A DNA stretch of 64,000 nucleotides from NCBI RefSeq assembly GCF_023630175.1, contig NZ_JALLIN010000031.1, positions 1-64,000 on the forward strand, read 5' to 3'. The notes beneath the pieces were generated by a model. It saw only the letters and a list, made by a program, of their open reading frames with translations, had not been told where the DNA came from and searched no databases. Shown one piece after another: positions 1-8,759 of the stretch (position 1 is the first letter of the stretch; the number at the start of each line of letters is the position of its first letter). Origin of the DNA: Streptomyces cellostaticus (GTDB taxonomy: Bacteria > Actinomycetota > Actinomycetes > Streptomycetales > Streptomycetaceae). A program made the translations under genes and the position numbers.

Positions 1-738
1 CGGGCCGGCCGGGCCCTCGTGCCGTTCCGGGCCGCCGGCGTGGCCCTCAGGGGCCTGCCCGGGTCGGCCCGGGTCGTGGTCCTGGGGCGGCGCGGGCGCG
101 AACTCCGGTGCCGGGGGCGCGTCGGCGGTGCCGGGCGCGGACTCCGTCTCCGTCGCCGGGGGCGCGTCGGCGGGGCGGGGCGCGGCGTCCGCCTCCGGCT
201 CGGTCCAGGGCTGTCCGGCGGTCTCCGTCGCCCAGGGCGCGGGCGCGCCGCCGGGCAGGGTGGCCGGCGGGGTGCCGCCCCACTGCTCGACCAGCGAGGA
301 CGCGGTGAACTCGCCCGACTCGTCCGGGAGGTCACCGCCGGCGACCGGGATGGACCACTGCCCGGTGACGTCGTGTCCCGGGGCCGACGGGGCCGCGGGC
401 TCCTCGAAGGTCCACTGCTGGGTCGCGGCCGGCTGGTACGTGAACCGGTCGCCCGAGCCCTGCTCCTGGGCCGCGGCGTCCGGGTCGGGCCACCGGCCGC
501 CGCCGTCGGGCGCGGGCCACGCGTCCGCCGGACCGTCGGAGGGCGCCGGCGTTATCGGCGGCGGGACGTAGCCGTGTCCGGGGGCGGCCAGGGGGCTGTC
601 GCCGGACAGCAGGGCGTCGATACCGCCCTCGGGGAGCTGGACGAAGGCGGTGGCGCCGTCGTCGTAGTCGCCCTGGGGCAGCGGGTCCCAGCGGCCGCCG
701 CCCTGCGGGGTGCCCTCTTCGTGCTGGTCGTCGGTCAC
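1..738 (-). CDS. 2Fe-2S-binding oxidoreductase subunit, N-terminal extension only (partial, cut by window edge)
   Basis: The visible 246 codons are an acidic, Pro/Ala/Gly-rich, low-complexity stretch starting MTDDQHEEGTPQGGG, with no catalytic motif. The start is GTG at 738, and its GTGA overlaps the stop of the upstream FAD subunit gene, so the two are translationally coupled. Streptomyces 2Fe-2S subunits of molybdenum hydroxylases (xanthine dehydrogenase/CO dehydrogenase type) can carry a long disordered N-terminus of exactly this composition before the ferredoxin fold; the cysteine motifs would lie beyond the window. A 19-base stretch is duplicated at about 110-128 and 156-174, encoding repeated ADAPPA-type segments. 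The identity rests on position and recollection of the family, not on a seen iron-sulfur motif. Confidence 0.7.
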   Translation of the reverse strand, partial: MTDDQHEEGTPQGGGRWDPLPQGDYDDGATAFVQLPEGGIDALLSGDSPLAAPGHGYVPPPITPAPSDGPADAWPAPDGGGRWPDPDAAAQEQGSGDRFTYQPAATQQWTFEEPAAPSAPGHDVTGQWSIPVAGGDLPDESGEFTASSLVEQWGGTPPATLPGGAPAPWATETAGQPWTEPEADAAPRPADAPPATETESAPGTADAPPAPEFAPAPPQDHDPGRPGQAPEGHAGGPERHEGPAGP

Positions 739-1655
739 GACAGCGCCCTCCCCAGTGCTCGTCGGGCCAGCGCGGCGACGGTGCGCCGCAGGTGCAGTAC
801 GGCGGGCGGCAACGGGACCACGGACCCGTCCGGCTCGGGGGCCGGGTCCGGGATGCAGGCCGCGGCGACGTACTCCCCGAAGGCCTCCAGGGCCTCGGGT
901 ACGAGCGTGCGGTCGTTGTCCCAGTCGATGAGCTGGGCGACCCACTGCTCGGCGTCCAGGGGGCGCAGCGGCATCGGCGCTATGGCACCGACGGCGCAGC
1001 GCACCCCGCGCCGGGCCGGGTCGAGCACCACGGCCACCGAGGCCATTGCCCGGCCGGGGCCGGTGCGGCCGGTCGCCTTCAGGAACACCTGGGGCGCGTG
1101 CAGCAGGGGCACGCGCACGTAGCCGATGAGTTCGCCGCCGCGCAGCATCTCCACGCCGGCCAGCAGGTGCGAGACGGGGATCTCCCGGCGGGCTCCGCCG
1201 GTGCCCGCGATGATCAGTGTCGCCTCGAGGGCGGCGAGCACCGGCAGCGCGTCGCCGGTGGGGGCGGCCGAGGCGATGTTGCCGCCCAGGGTGCCCGCGT
1301 TGCGGATGTGCGGCGGGCCGGCGGCGCGCGCGGCGGCGGCGAGCGCCGGGATCAGGGCCGCGAAGTCGGGGCGGCCCATGCGCGCGAGCGTGAGGCCCGC
1401 GCCGAGCAGGGCGTGGCCGTCCTGATACTGCCAGCCGCGGATCTCGCTGATCCGTCCGAGGCCCACCAGGGCGGCGGGCCTGAGCTGGCCGGAGTTGACG
1501 GCGGCCATGAGGTCGGTGCCGCCCGCCACGGGCACGGCGGCGGGCATGGCGGTGAGGGCCGCCACGGCCTCGTCCAGTGTCGTGGGCAGCGTGACGGCCT
1601 GCGCCGTCTGCGGTGTGTGCGTGGTCAAACCGGCTGCCCCTTCCCGCTGCCCCAC
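735..1655 (-). CDS. FAD-binding subunit of a xanthine dehydrogenase/CO dehydrogenase-type molybdenum hydroxylase
   Basis: About 300 residues, the usual length for the medium (CoxM/XdhB-like) FAD subunit. The FAD-binding signature is visible near the N-terminus (VAGGTDLMAAVNSG) and again as the family motif PPHIRNAGTLGGNIASAAP, which contacts FAD. This subunit passes electrons between the iron-sulfur subunit and the final acceptor. It is encoded directly upstream of, and overlaps by four bases, the partial 2Fe-2S gene, as expected for such operons. GTG at 1655 is the longest start; TTG at 1628 has a better ribosome binding site (GGAAGGGG about 9 bases upstream) and begins just before the conserved region, so it may be the real start. 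The substrate cannot be told from this subunit. Confidence 0.88.
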   Translation of the reverse strand: MGQREGAAGLTTHTPQTAQAVTLPTTLDEAVAALTAMPAAVPVAGGTDLMAAVNSGQLRPAALVGLGRISEIRGWQYQDGHALLGAGLTLARMGRPDFAALIPALAAAARAAGPPHIRNAGTLGGNIASAAPTGDALPVLAALEATLIIAGTGGARREIPVSHLLAGVEMLRGGELIGYVRVPLLHAPQVFLKATGRTGPGRAMASVAVVLDPARRGVRCAVGAIAPMPLRPLDAEQWVAQLIDWDNDRTLVPEALEAFGEYVAAACIPDPAPEPDGSVVPLPPAVLHLRRTVAALARRALGRALS

Positions 1656-1903
1656 CTGGTCCCACCTGTGTGGCCGTACGGTACGTGCTCACAGGGCGGA
1701 CGTGGCAACTCTGGCACATCTTCGCCAGGGCCGGACGCGGGGGTCCGCTAGGAGGCATTCGCCCACCTCATCGGCGACATATTCCGTTTTCGCACGCCAT
1801 CACCGGTGCGCGCCGATTGACACTCTTCGGTGATTCCGCGGCGTTTTCCGTCATTCGTTCCAGTGCCCGGTCCGCGCAGGCCGGTACGGGCGTCCGGCGC
1901 TTC

Positions 1904-3529
1904 CTACCGGTCCGGGGGCACGCCGTCGATCGGACGGCCGAGGACACCGGGGCGCCGCTGCCAGGGGTGCGGCCCCGCGGGCGGCCGGTAGCCGACACCG
2001 AGGGCGTCAAGTCGCCGGTAGTGGGCGGCCATACGGTGTTCGAAGTCGGCGAAGTCCCGCTCCGCCGGGGCGGGCAGCCTGCTCCAGGCGACCTCGGCGA
2101 GCGCGGCGAGCCGGGGGAAGGCCTGGTAGTCGACGCGCGCGGTGTCCTCCAGCACCTCGGTCCACACGTTGGCCTGGGTGCCCAGCACGTGCCGGGCCTC
2201 CCCAGCGGTGAGTCCGGCCGGTACGGGCTCGAACCGGTAGACGTCCTCCAGGGTGCGCACGAAGCCGATCGGCACGGGTTCGTCGTCCCCGGGCGCCTGA
2301 CGGTGGTCCAGGTAGACGTACTGCTCCGGGCACATGACGACGTCGTGCCCGGCCCGCGCGGCGGCGACGCCGCCACCGAAGCCGCGCCAGGAGGACACCG
2401 CGGCGCCCGGCGGGAGTCCGCCCTCCAGGATCTCGTCCCAGCCGATGAGGCGGCGCCCGCGCGCGGCGAGCCAGGCGGCGAAGTGGCCGACGAACCAGGA
2501 CTGCAACGCGTCCTCGCCGGCGAGCCCGAGGTCCGCGACCCGGCCCTTCGCGGCCGGCGACAGGCGCCACTGGTCCTTGCGGCACTCGTCGCCGCCGATG
2601 TGCACGAACTCGGAGGGGAACAGCTCCAGCACTTCCTCGAACACCCCTTCGTAGAAACGGAGGGTGGTGTCGGAGGGGGACAGCACGTTGGCGGAGATCC
2701 CCCAGTCGTCCCAGACGGTGAGCGCGGAGGTGTCGACGACATCGGTGTTGCCGAGTTCCGGATAGGCGGCGATCGCGGCCTGCGAGTGGCCCGGTACGTC
2801 GATCTCCGGGACGACGGTGATGTGGCGCTCGGCGGCGTAGGCGACGATCTCCCGGATGTCGTCCCGGGTGTAGTGACCCCCGTGCGGCTTCTCGTCCCAC
2901 AACGGTGAGGCGCGGTGGCCGAATTTCGTCCGCGTCCGCCAGGAGGCGACCTCGGTCAGCCTCGGGTACCGCTCGATCTCGATCCGCCAGCCCTGGTCGT
3001 CCGTCAGATGGAGGTGGAGGACGTTGAGTTTGTGCGCGGCCATCAGGTCCAGGTACCGCAGTACGCCTTCCCTGGGCATGAAGTGCCGGGCCACGTCCAG
3101 CATGAGACCGCGCCAGCCGAACCGGGGCGCGTCCTCGACGGTGAGCCGGGGCAGGCCCCAGTCCCGGTCCGGGCGCAGCGGCGCGCGACGGAACGCGTCG
3201 GGCCCGAGCAGTTGCCGGAAGGTCTGCGCTCCCCAGAAGACGCCTGCGGCGCCGCCGCCCTGGATGCGCACCGGGAGGCCGTCGGCGACGAGGCGGTAGC
3301 CCTCGGGGGGCAGGTCGGGCTCGACGCTCAGCACGACGCGGTCGTCCCCGCCAGGCCTCTCCGGCAGCGGCAGGCCGGTCGCCGCGCCTACGGTGGCCCG
3401 CAGCCACCGCGCGACACCCTCGGTGCCGGGCCGCGCCTCCAGCGCCGTTCCGGCGCCGATGTCCGTGCGCCCGGCGGTGTGGCTCGAACAGCGCGCCGGA
3501 GCCGGGATCAGATCCGCCTTGTCGGTCAC
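1904..3529 (-). CDS. Beta-N-acetylhexosaminidase, glycoside hydrolase family 20
   Basis: 541 residues. The N-terminal third (about 1-120) is the GH20b-like domain, followed by the TIM-barrel catalytic domain from about residue 135. The catalytic Asp-Glu pair is seen in HIGGDE (D314, E315), with the conserved HLTDDQGWR (174-182) and DVPGHSQA (244-251) segments. The enzyme removes terminal GlcNAc/GalNAc by substrate-assisted catalysis, typically from chitin oligosaccharides or wall fragments. No signal peptide is apparent, so it is probably cytoplasmic. The start is GTG at 3529 with AAGGA seven bases upstream. It stands alone, with no adjacent transporter. Confidence 0.95.
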   Translation of the reverse strand: MTDKADLIPAPARCSSHTAGRTDIGAGTALEARPGTEGVARWLRATVGAATGLPLPERPGGDDRVVLSVEPDLPPEGYRLVADGLPVRIQGGGAAGVFWGAQTFRQLLGPDAFRRAPLRPDRDWGLPRLTVEDAPRFGWRGLMLDVARHFMPREGVLRYLDLMAAHKLNVLHLHLTDDQGWRIEIERYPRLTEVASWRTRTKFGHRASPLWDEKPHGGHYTRDDIREIVAYAAERHITVVPEIDVPGHSQAAIAAYPELGNTDVVDTSALTVWDDWGISANVLSPSDTTLRFYEGVFEEVLELFPSEFVHIGGDECRKDQWRLSPAAKGRVADLGLAGEDALQSWFVGHFAAWLAARGRRLIGWDEILEGGLPPGAAVSSWRGFGGGVAAARAGHDVVMCPEQYVYLDHRQAPGDDEPVPIGFVRTLEDVYRFEPVPAGLTAGEARHVLGTQANVWTEVLEDTARVDYQAFPRLAALAEVAWSRLPAPAERDFADFEHRMAAHYRRLDALGVGYRPPAGPHPWQRRPGVLGRPIDGVPPDR

Positions 3530-3677
3530 ATCAGTCCTTGGTGGAGGAAGGCGTTCCTACAGGGGACTGCACGGCGGCACGGCGCGTTCCGCGTCGCGCG
3601 CGACGCGGAGAAGGCTATGGCCGACGCGAGCGTGCCGACAAGAGGTCTGAACCAATTGGTGGCCGAAAAGCGCGAAA

Positions 3678-3715
3678 GGCCCCCGGGCCCGCGTCGGCGG
3701 CGCGTCCCGGGGGCC
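3678..3715 (-). terminator. GC-rich hairpin downstream of the DUF3039 gene
   Basis: Perfect 10-base arms (3678-3687 and 3706-3715) enclose an 18-base loop. The hairpin lies 33 bases beyond the stop of the minus-strand DUF3039 gene. There is no U-run, as is common for Streptomyces terminators. Confidence 0.6.
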
Positions 3716-3747
3716 CGGAGCTCTTCAGGCGGACGACGGGCGGGCGC

Positions 3748-4026
3748 CTACTTGTCGCCGCCCTTGTCGTCGCCGCCGCTGCCCATGGACTCGTAGATCT
3801 CCTTGCACATGGGGCACACGGGGTACTTCTTCGGGTCGCGGCCGGGCACCCACACCTTGCCGCACAGCGCCACGACGGGCGTGCCGTCGAGGGCGCTCGC
3901 CATGATCTTGTCCTTCTGGACGTAGTGGGCGAAGCGCTCGTGGTCGCCGTCGCCGTGGGACACCTGTGGCGTCGGCTCTACGAGGGTTCCCGTACCAGTC
4001 CCGCGCTCGGGCTCGAGAGTGCTCAT
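3748..4026 (-). CDS. DUF3039 family small zinc-binding-type protein
   Basis: 92 residues. The conserved core is HERFAHYVQKDKIMASAL, then CGKVWVP and a C-terminal CPMCK pair; one single Cys plus a CxxC, with histidines, suggests a structural metal site. This actinobacterial family has no established function as far as I know. ATG at 4026 was chosen because the conserved region follows. Upstream there is only a weak ribosome site, but a TACCCT hexamer lies about seven bases before the ATG, so a leaderless transcript is possible. It follows the AlgH/YqgE-family gene on the same strand with a 29-base gap, suggesting co-transcription. Confidence 0.82.
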   Translation of the reverse strand: MSTLEPERGTGTGTLVEPTPQVSHGDGDHERFAHYVQKDKIMASALDGTPVVALCGKVWVPGRDPKKYPVCPMCKEIYESMGSGGDDKGGDK

Positions 4027-4055
4027 GCCGCCAAGGGTACTGAAGGGCGCGGGCA

Positions 4056-4637
4056 TCAGTTGAGCGACGGGTCGTCGGGATACGTGGCGACCATCGCCAG
4101 CTCGTTGCGCTGGCGGCGCAGCACCTCGCGCCAGAGGGTCTCCGGCTCCGGGCAGGACACGTCGCCCGGCTCGGACTCCACGACGTACCAGGCACCCTCC
4201 ACCAGTTCGTCCTCGAGCTGGCCCGGGCCCCAGCCGGCGTAACCGGCGAAGATCCGCAGCGATCCGACGGCCGAGGCCAGCAGCTCCGGCGGGGCCTCCA
4301 GGTCGACGAGGCCGATCGCGCCGTGCACCCGCCGCCAGCCGAGCGGGGCGCTGTTCCCGTTCGCGCCGCCCGGGATGACCGCGACGCCGAGCGCCGAGTC
4401 CAGCGAGACCGGACCGCCCTGGAAGACCACCCCGGGCTCACCGGCCAGATCGGCCCAGCCCTCCAGGATGTCGCCCACGCCCACCGGGGTGGGCCGGTTG
4501 AGGACGACACCGAGGGAGCCCTCCTCGTCGTGGTCGAGAAGGAGCACCACCGCACGGTCGAAGTTCGGGTCCGCCAGGGCGGGGGTTGCCACGAGCAGCC
4601 GCCCTGTGAGCGAGGACACCTCGGTCATGCCAGACAT
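4056..4637 (-). CDS. AlgH/YqgE (UPF0301) family protein
   Basis: 193 residues, the usual family length. Characteristic motifs are GRLLVATPALADPNFDRAVV near the N-terminus, GVVLNRPTP, and FQGGPV, followed by the late GYAGWGPGQLE segment. The fold is known but the biochemical role is not settled; AlgH was linked to alginate regulation in Pseudomonas, which need not apply here. Two in-frame ATGs (4637 and 4628) could serve as the start. It is divergent from murA across about 255 bases that hold the promoters of both. Confidence 0.92.
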   Translation of the reverse strand: MSGMTEVSSLTGRLLVATPALADPNFDRAVVLLLDHDEEGSLGVVLNRPTPVGVGDILEGWADLAGEPGVVFQGGPVSLDSALGVAVIPGGANGNSAPLGWRRVHGAIGLVDLEAPPELLASAVGSLRIFAGYAGWGPGQLEDELVEGAWYVVESEPGDVSCPEPETLWREVLRRQRNELAMVATYPDDPSLN

Positions 4638-4892
4638 GATCCCGCATCTTCGCCCGCCGCGGGGAGCCGATCGGGGTGCACGGGTGAACGCAGCTCAGGG
4701 CGCGCGGGCGCGCGCCCGCGCCGGTGACCGCATGTGCCCGGGAGCGAACGGTTCGTGTTGTGACACAGCCATGACGCGGCTGTGCGGTACTTGGGCTTAC
4801 AGGACCGGGGTAGGAGGCGATTACCCTGTCTCTCCGGCCCCTGCGCAAAGTGATCGGCCGGCCCCTGCCCGACTCATCGGAACGCGAGATTC

Positions 4893-6233
4893 ATGACCGT
4901 CAACGACGATGTCCTGCTTGTCCACGGCGGAACCCCGCTGGAGGGCGAGATCCGTGTCCGCGGTGCGAAGAACCTCGTACCGAAGGCCATGGTCGCCGCC
5001 CTGCTGGGCAGTGAGCCGAGCCGGCTGCGCAACGTCCCGGACATCCGTGACGTGCGTGTCGTACGCGGCCTGCTGCAGTTGCACGGGGTCACCGTCCGTC
5101 CGGGTGAGGAACCCGGCGAGCTGGTCCTCGACCCGTCGCACGTGGAGAGCGCGAACGTCGCTGACATCGATGCCCACGCGGGTTCCAGCCGTATCCCGAT
5201 CCTGTTCTGCGGTCCGCTGCTGCACCGTCTGGGGCACGCTTTCATCCCGGGGCTGGGCGGCTGCGACATCGGCGGCCGGCCGATCGACTTCCACTTCGAG
5301 GTGCTGCGGCAGTTCGGCGCGACCATCGAGAAGCGGGCCGACGGGCAGTACCTGGAGGCGCCGCAGCGGCTGCGCGGCACGAAGATCCGGCTGCCGTACC
5401 CGTCCGTCGGCGCGACCGAGCAGGTCCTGCTGACCGCGGTACTGGCCGAGGGCGTCACGGAGCTGTCCAACGCGGCCGTCGAGCCGGAGATCGAGGACCT
5501 CATCTGCGTACTGCAGAAGATGGGCGCGATCATCGCGATGGACACCGACCGCACGATCCGCGTCACCGGTGTGGACAAGCTGGGCGGCTACACCCACCGC
5601 GCCCTGTCGGACCGCCTGGAGGCCGCCTCCTGGGCGTCGGCGGCGCTGGCGACCAACGGCAACATCTACGTCCGCGGCGCCCAGCAGCGCTCGATGATGA
5701 CGTTCCTGAACACCTACCGGAAGGTGGGCGGTGCCTTCGAGATCGACGACGAGGGCATCCGCTTCTGGCATCCCGGCGGGCAGCTCAAGTCCATCGCGCT
5801 GGAGACGGACGTGCACCCGGGCTTCCAGACCGACTGGCAGCAGCCGCTGGTGGTCGCGCTGACCCAGGCGACGGGCCTGTCCATCGTCCACGAGACGGTG
5901 TACGAGTCCCGGCTCGGCTTCACGTCCGCGCTGAACCAGATGGGCGCCCACATCCAGCTCTACCGCGAGTGCCTGGGCGGCTCCGACTGCCGCTTCGGCC
6001 AGCGGAACTTCCTGCACTCCGCGGTCGTCTCGGGGCCCACCCGGCTCCAGGGCGCCGACCTGGTCATCCCCGACCTGCGCGGCGGCTTCTCGTACCTCAT
6101 CGCGGCCCTGGCCGCCGAGGGCACCTCCCGTGTCCACGGCATCGAGCTGATCAACCGCGGCTACGAGAACTTCATGGAGAAGCTCGTGGAACTGGGCGCG
6201 AAGGTCGAGCTGCCGGGCAAGGCGCTCGGCTGA
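4893..6233 (+). CDS. murA: UDP-N-acetylglucosamine 1-carboxyvinyltransferase
   Basis: 446 residues; EPSP synthase/MurA superfamily with two inside-out alpha/beta domains. It transfers enolpyruvate from PEP to UDP-GlcNAc, the first committed step of peptidoglycan synthesis, in the cytoplasm. The N-terminal substrate-binding pair is seen in RGAKNLVPKA (K26, N27). The PEP-attacking cysteine, which is also the fosfomycin target, is present at C124 in GLGGCDIGGRPIDFH, and the C-terminal LRGGFSYLIAALAAEG segment is conserved. It is a single gene with its own terminator, the palindrome at 6234-6297. Sequence differs enough from classical MurA around the active-site loop (RIPILFCGPLL) to belong to an actinobacterial subclass, but the key residues are kept. 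Confidence 0.93.
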   Translation: MTVNDDVLLVHGGTPLEGEIRVRGAKNLVPKAMVAALLGSEPSRLRNVPDIRDVRVVRGLLQLHGVTVRPGEEPGELVLDPSHVESANVADIDAHAGSSRIPILFCGPLLHRLGHAFIPGLGGCDIGGRPIDFHFEVLRQFGATIEKRADGQYLEAPQRLRGTKIRLPYPSVGATEQVLLTAVLAEGVTELSNAAVEPEIEDLICVLQKMGAIIAMDTDRTIRVTGVDKLGGYTHRALSDRLEAASWASAALATNGNIYVRGAQQRSMMTFLNTYRKVGGAFEIDDEGIRFWHPGGQLKSIALETDVHPGFQTDWQQPLVVALTQATGLSIVHETVYESRLGFTSALNQMGAHIQLYRECLGGSDCRFGQRNFLHSAVVSGPTRLQGADLVIPDLRGGFSYLIAALAAEGTSRVHGIELINRGYENFMEKLVELGAKVELPGKALG

Positions 6234-6297
6234 CCGAAGACGTCGAAAAGGGCGGCCCCCCTCGTACGAGGGGGGCCGCCCTTTTCGACGTCTTCGG
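6234..6297. terminator. 64-base perfect palindrome, bidirectional terminator between murA and hup
   Basis: Every base from 6234 to 6297 pairs with its partner (32-base arms, the centre TCGTACGA is itself palindromic). It begins at the base after the murA stop codon. The arm reads CCGAAGACGTCGAAAAGGGC and continues with GGCCCCCC. AAAAGGG in one arm and CCCTTTT in the other give a T-run at the hairpin base on both strands, so it can stop transcription of murA and of the convergent hup gene. Confidence 0.9.
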
Positions 6298-6439
6298 CCG
6301 AAGCACCCCGGGGGGCACCGGGCTGCGCCGCCCGTGCGGCTCCGCCGCGCGGGCGCGACCAGCCCCAGCGGACCCGCGGTCACCCGCGGCGCCGCGTCAG
6401 AACGGCGCTCCGGTCACCCGGCACCACCGAGCGGAGCGC

Positions 6440-6721
6440 TTACTTGCCCTTGGCCGCTTCCTTGAGCTTGGAGCCCGCGGAGACCTTGACGCTGTAGCCG
6501 GCCGGGATGTCGATCGGCTCGCCGGTCTGCGGGTTGCGCGCGGTACGAGCGGCACGGTGGGTGCGCTCGAAGGTCAGGAAGCCGGGGATGGTGACCTTCT
6601 CGTCGCCCTTGGAGACGATGTCGCCGACGACCTCGGCGAACGCGGCCAGAACGGCGTCGGCGTCCTTGCGGGTCACCTCGGCGCGGTCGGCCAGCGCGGC
6701 CACCAGCTCACTGCGGTTCAT
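6440..6721 (-). CDS. hup: HU-type nucleoid-associated DNA-binding protein
   Basis: 93 residues, a classic short HU without the long lysine-rich tail of the second Streptomyces HU. It begins MNRSELVAALADRAEV, with the conserved IPGFLTFERTHRAARTARNP beta-arm region and the RNPQTGEPI motif at the arm tip that inserts into the DNA minor groove. It compacts and bends DNA as a dimer. The start ATG at 6721 has GGGAGT about eight bases upstream. It is convergent with murA, sharing the palindromic terminator. I infer it is the vegetative HU paralogue. Confidence 0.95.
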   Translation of the reverse strand: MNRSELVAALADRAEVTRKDADAVLAAFAEVVGDIVSKGDEKVTIPGFLTFERTHRAARTARNPQTGEPIDIPAGYSVKVSAGSKLKEAAKGK

Positions 6722-6991
6722 GTTGTTACTCCCGTGTTCTTCTTGCCGTTGAGGCGTGAGGTGAGATCGATGCCGATGCGCTCGCGCCCAAAGACGCATC
6801 CTGCCCCTACCTGCGGCGGTAATGCCAATCCGGCACCCGTAGGAGTCGTGAGAACACCCTAGGGAGTCACACGAAAAGCGCCTGCTCGGCCGTCACCCTA
6901 GAGGGCGCCCGCCGGTGGGTGGTTCCGCGACGCGCCGGTACGGGGGCCGCCGTGTCCATCCTCACAGCCCCCGCACCCCACGGTACGGCGC

Positions 6992-8407
6992 CTAGGACGC
7001 CGCGCCCACCGCCTTCGCGGCCTCGCGCACCGCGCCCGCCACCGCGCCCGCGACCTTGTCGTTGAAGACGCTCGGAACGATGTAGTTGGGGTTCAGCTCG
7101 TCCTCGGTCACCACGTCGGCGAGTGCCTTCGCGGCGGCGAGCATCATCTCGGTGTTGACGGTACGGGACTGCGCGTCCAGCAGGCCGCGGAAGACACCCG
7201 GGAAGACCAGTACGTTGTTGATCTGGTTCGGGAAGTCCGAGCGGCCGGTGGCCACCACGGCGGCCGTCTGCCGGGCGATCGCGGGGTCGACCTCCGGGTC
7301 GGGGTTCGCGAGCGCGAACACGATGGCGCCGTCGGCCATGGCGGCCACGTCGTCGCCGTCGAGGACGTTCGGGGCCGAGACGCCGATGAAGACGTCGGCG
7401 CCGCGCACGGCCTCCTTCAGGGTGCCGGTGAGGTTCTCCGGGTTGGTGTTGTCGGCGATCCAGCGCAGCGGGGAGTCCGCCGGGGCGTCCACCAGGTCCT
7501 CGCGGCCCGAGTGGACGACACCGCGGATGTCGGCCACGACGGCGTTCTTCACGCCGGCGGCGATGAGCAGCTTGAGGATGGCCGTGCCGGCCGCGCCGGC
7601 CCCGGACATCACGACCCGGATGTTCTCGATCGCCTTGCCCGTGCAGCGCAGCGCGTTGGTCAGGGCGGCGAGGACGACGATCGCGGTGCCGTGCTGGTCG
7701 TCGTGGAAGACGGGGATGTCCAGGGCCTCGCGCAGCCGGGCCTCGATCTCGAAGCAGCGGGGGGCGGAGATGTCCTCGAGGTTGATGCCGGCGAAGCCGG
7801 GGGCGATCGCCTTGACGATCTCGACGATGGCGTCGGTGTCCTGGGTGTCCAGGCAGATCGGCCAGGCGTCGATGCCGGCGAAGCGCTTGAAGAGGGCCGC
7901 CTTGCCCTCCATGACGGGCAGCGCGGCCTTCGGGCCGATGTTGCCCAGGCCCAGCACGGCGGAACCGTCCGTCACGACCGCAACGGAGTTGCGCTTGATG
8001 GTGAGGCGGCGGGCGTCCTCGGGGTTCTCGGCGATCGCCATGCAGACGCGGGCGACACCGGGCGTGTAGACCATGGACAGGTCGTCGCGGTTGCGGATGG
8101 GGTGCTTGGACGCCATCTCGATCTTGCCGCCGAGGTGCATCAGGAACGTACGGTCGGAGACCTTGCCGAGGGTGACGCCCTCGATGCCCCGGAGCTTGCC
8201 CACGATCTCGTCGGCGTGGGCCGTGGAGGTGGCCGCGATGGTGACGTCGATACGGAGCTTCTCGTGACCGGACGCGGTGACGTCGAGGCCGGTGACCGAG
8301 CCTCCGGAGGACTCCACGGCGTTGGTGAGCTGCGAGACGGCGGTTCCGCTCGCGGGCACCTCCAGCCGGATGGTCATCGAGTAGGAGACGCTGGGCGCCG
8401 TTGCCAT
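6992..8407 (-). CDS. Malic enzyme with N-terminal ACT domain, probably NAD-dependent
   Basis: 471 residues. Residues about 7-82 form an ACT-type regulatory domain (SYSMTIRLEVP onwards), unusual outside actinobacteria and their relatives and suggesting allosteric control. The malic enzyme core follows: VYTPGVARVC (tyrosine of the catalytic pair), DGSAVLGLGNIGPKAALPVMEGKA, metal ligands in NLEDISAPRCFEIE and FHDDQHGTA, and the dinucleotide fold GAGAAGTAILKLL. It converts malate to pyruvate and CO2. Known Streptomyces work distinguishes an NAD-linked and an NADP-linked enzyme; assignment to the NAD-linked one is from gene neighbourhood. It is a single gene with a promoter region of its own. Confidence 0.92.
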   Translation of the reverse strand: MATAPSVSYSMTIRLEVPASGTAVSQLTNAVESSGGSVTGLDVTASGHEKLRIDVTIAATSTAHADEIVGKLRGIEGVTLGKVSDRTFLMHLGGKIEMASKHPIRNRDDLSMVYTPGVARVCMAIAENPEDARRLTIKRNSVAVVTDGSAVLGLGNIGPKAALPVMEGKAALFKRFAGIDAWPICLDTQDTDAIVEIVKAIAPGFAGINLEDISAPRCFEIEARLREALDIPVFHDDQHGTAIVVLAALTNALRCTGKAIENIRVVMSGAGAAGTAILKLLIAAGVKNAVVADIRGVVHSGREDLVDAPADSPLRWIADNTNPENLTGTLKEAVRGADVFIGVSAPNVLDGDDVAAMADGAIVFALANPDPEVDPAIARQTAAVVATGRSDFPNQINNVLVFPGVFRGLLDAQSRTVNTEMMLAAAKALADVVTEDELNPNYIVPSVFNDKVAGAVAGAVREAAKAVGAAS

Positions 8408-8759
8408 GGCCGACTTCCTCTGCTTTCACCGTGTCGCGTGTTGTGCCGTCCGATCGTCGCACCTACCCCCGAGTACGTGGTAGCCGCCCCGGATTGCGGA
8501 CGTTGTGTTCACGACGGCACGCCTTTTCGGAAAACAACTTCCACAATACGAGAGTCGATCGGGCGAAGAAAGAGGCCCACGCCTGTCGGACGTGGGCCTC
8601 TCTCACGTTCATGACACCGACCCGCCATGCTCGCCTCGCGGCAAGTGGTCCCTCTGAGGGACGAAGGTTGGGCCCGGGGGCTTGGATCGGGCCGGTGCCA
8701 CGTCAAGGCTAACAAACGGATGCCGCGGGCCATTCCTGGCGCGGGGACTTCCCGGGAAT
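8408..8759. other. 352-base intergenic region: malic enzyme promoter side and helicase terminator
   Basis: No coding sequence is credible here. The left half is upstream of the malic enzyme gene and contains a relatively AT-rich stretch (about 8521-8560) that could hold its promoter, though no clear -35/-10 pair is seen. The right half holds the hairpin at 8571-8601 and is downstream of the HelD-like gene. Confidence 0.6.
8571..8601 (-). terminator. Hairpin downstream of the HelD-like gene
   Basis: Perfect 11-base arms (AGAGGCCCACG and its complement) enclose a 9-base loop. On the minus strand it lies about 160 bases past the helicase stop and upstream of the malic enzyme promoter region, so it probably ends helicase transcription. 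Confidence 0.6.

Noticed and set aside
4821..6383. 520-codon open frame antisense to murA
   Set aside because: MurA is complete with all catalytic residues; the antisense product is low-complexity and reflects GC-skewed codon positions.
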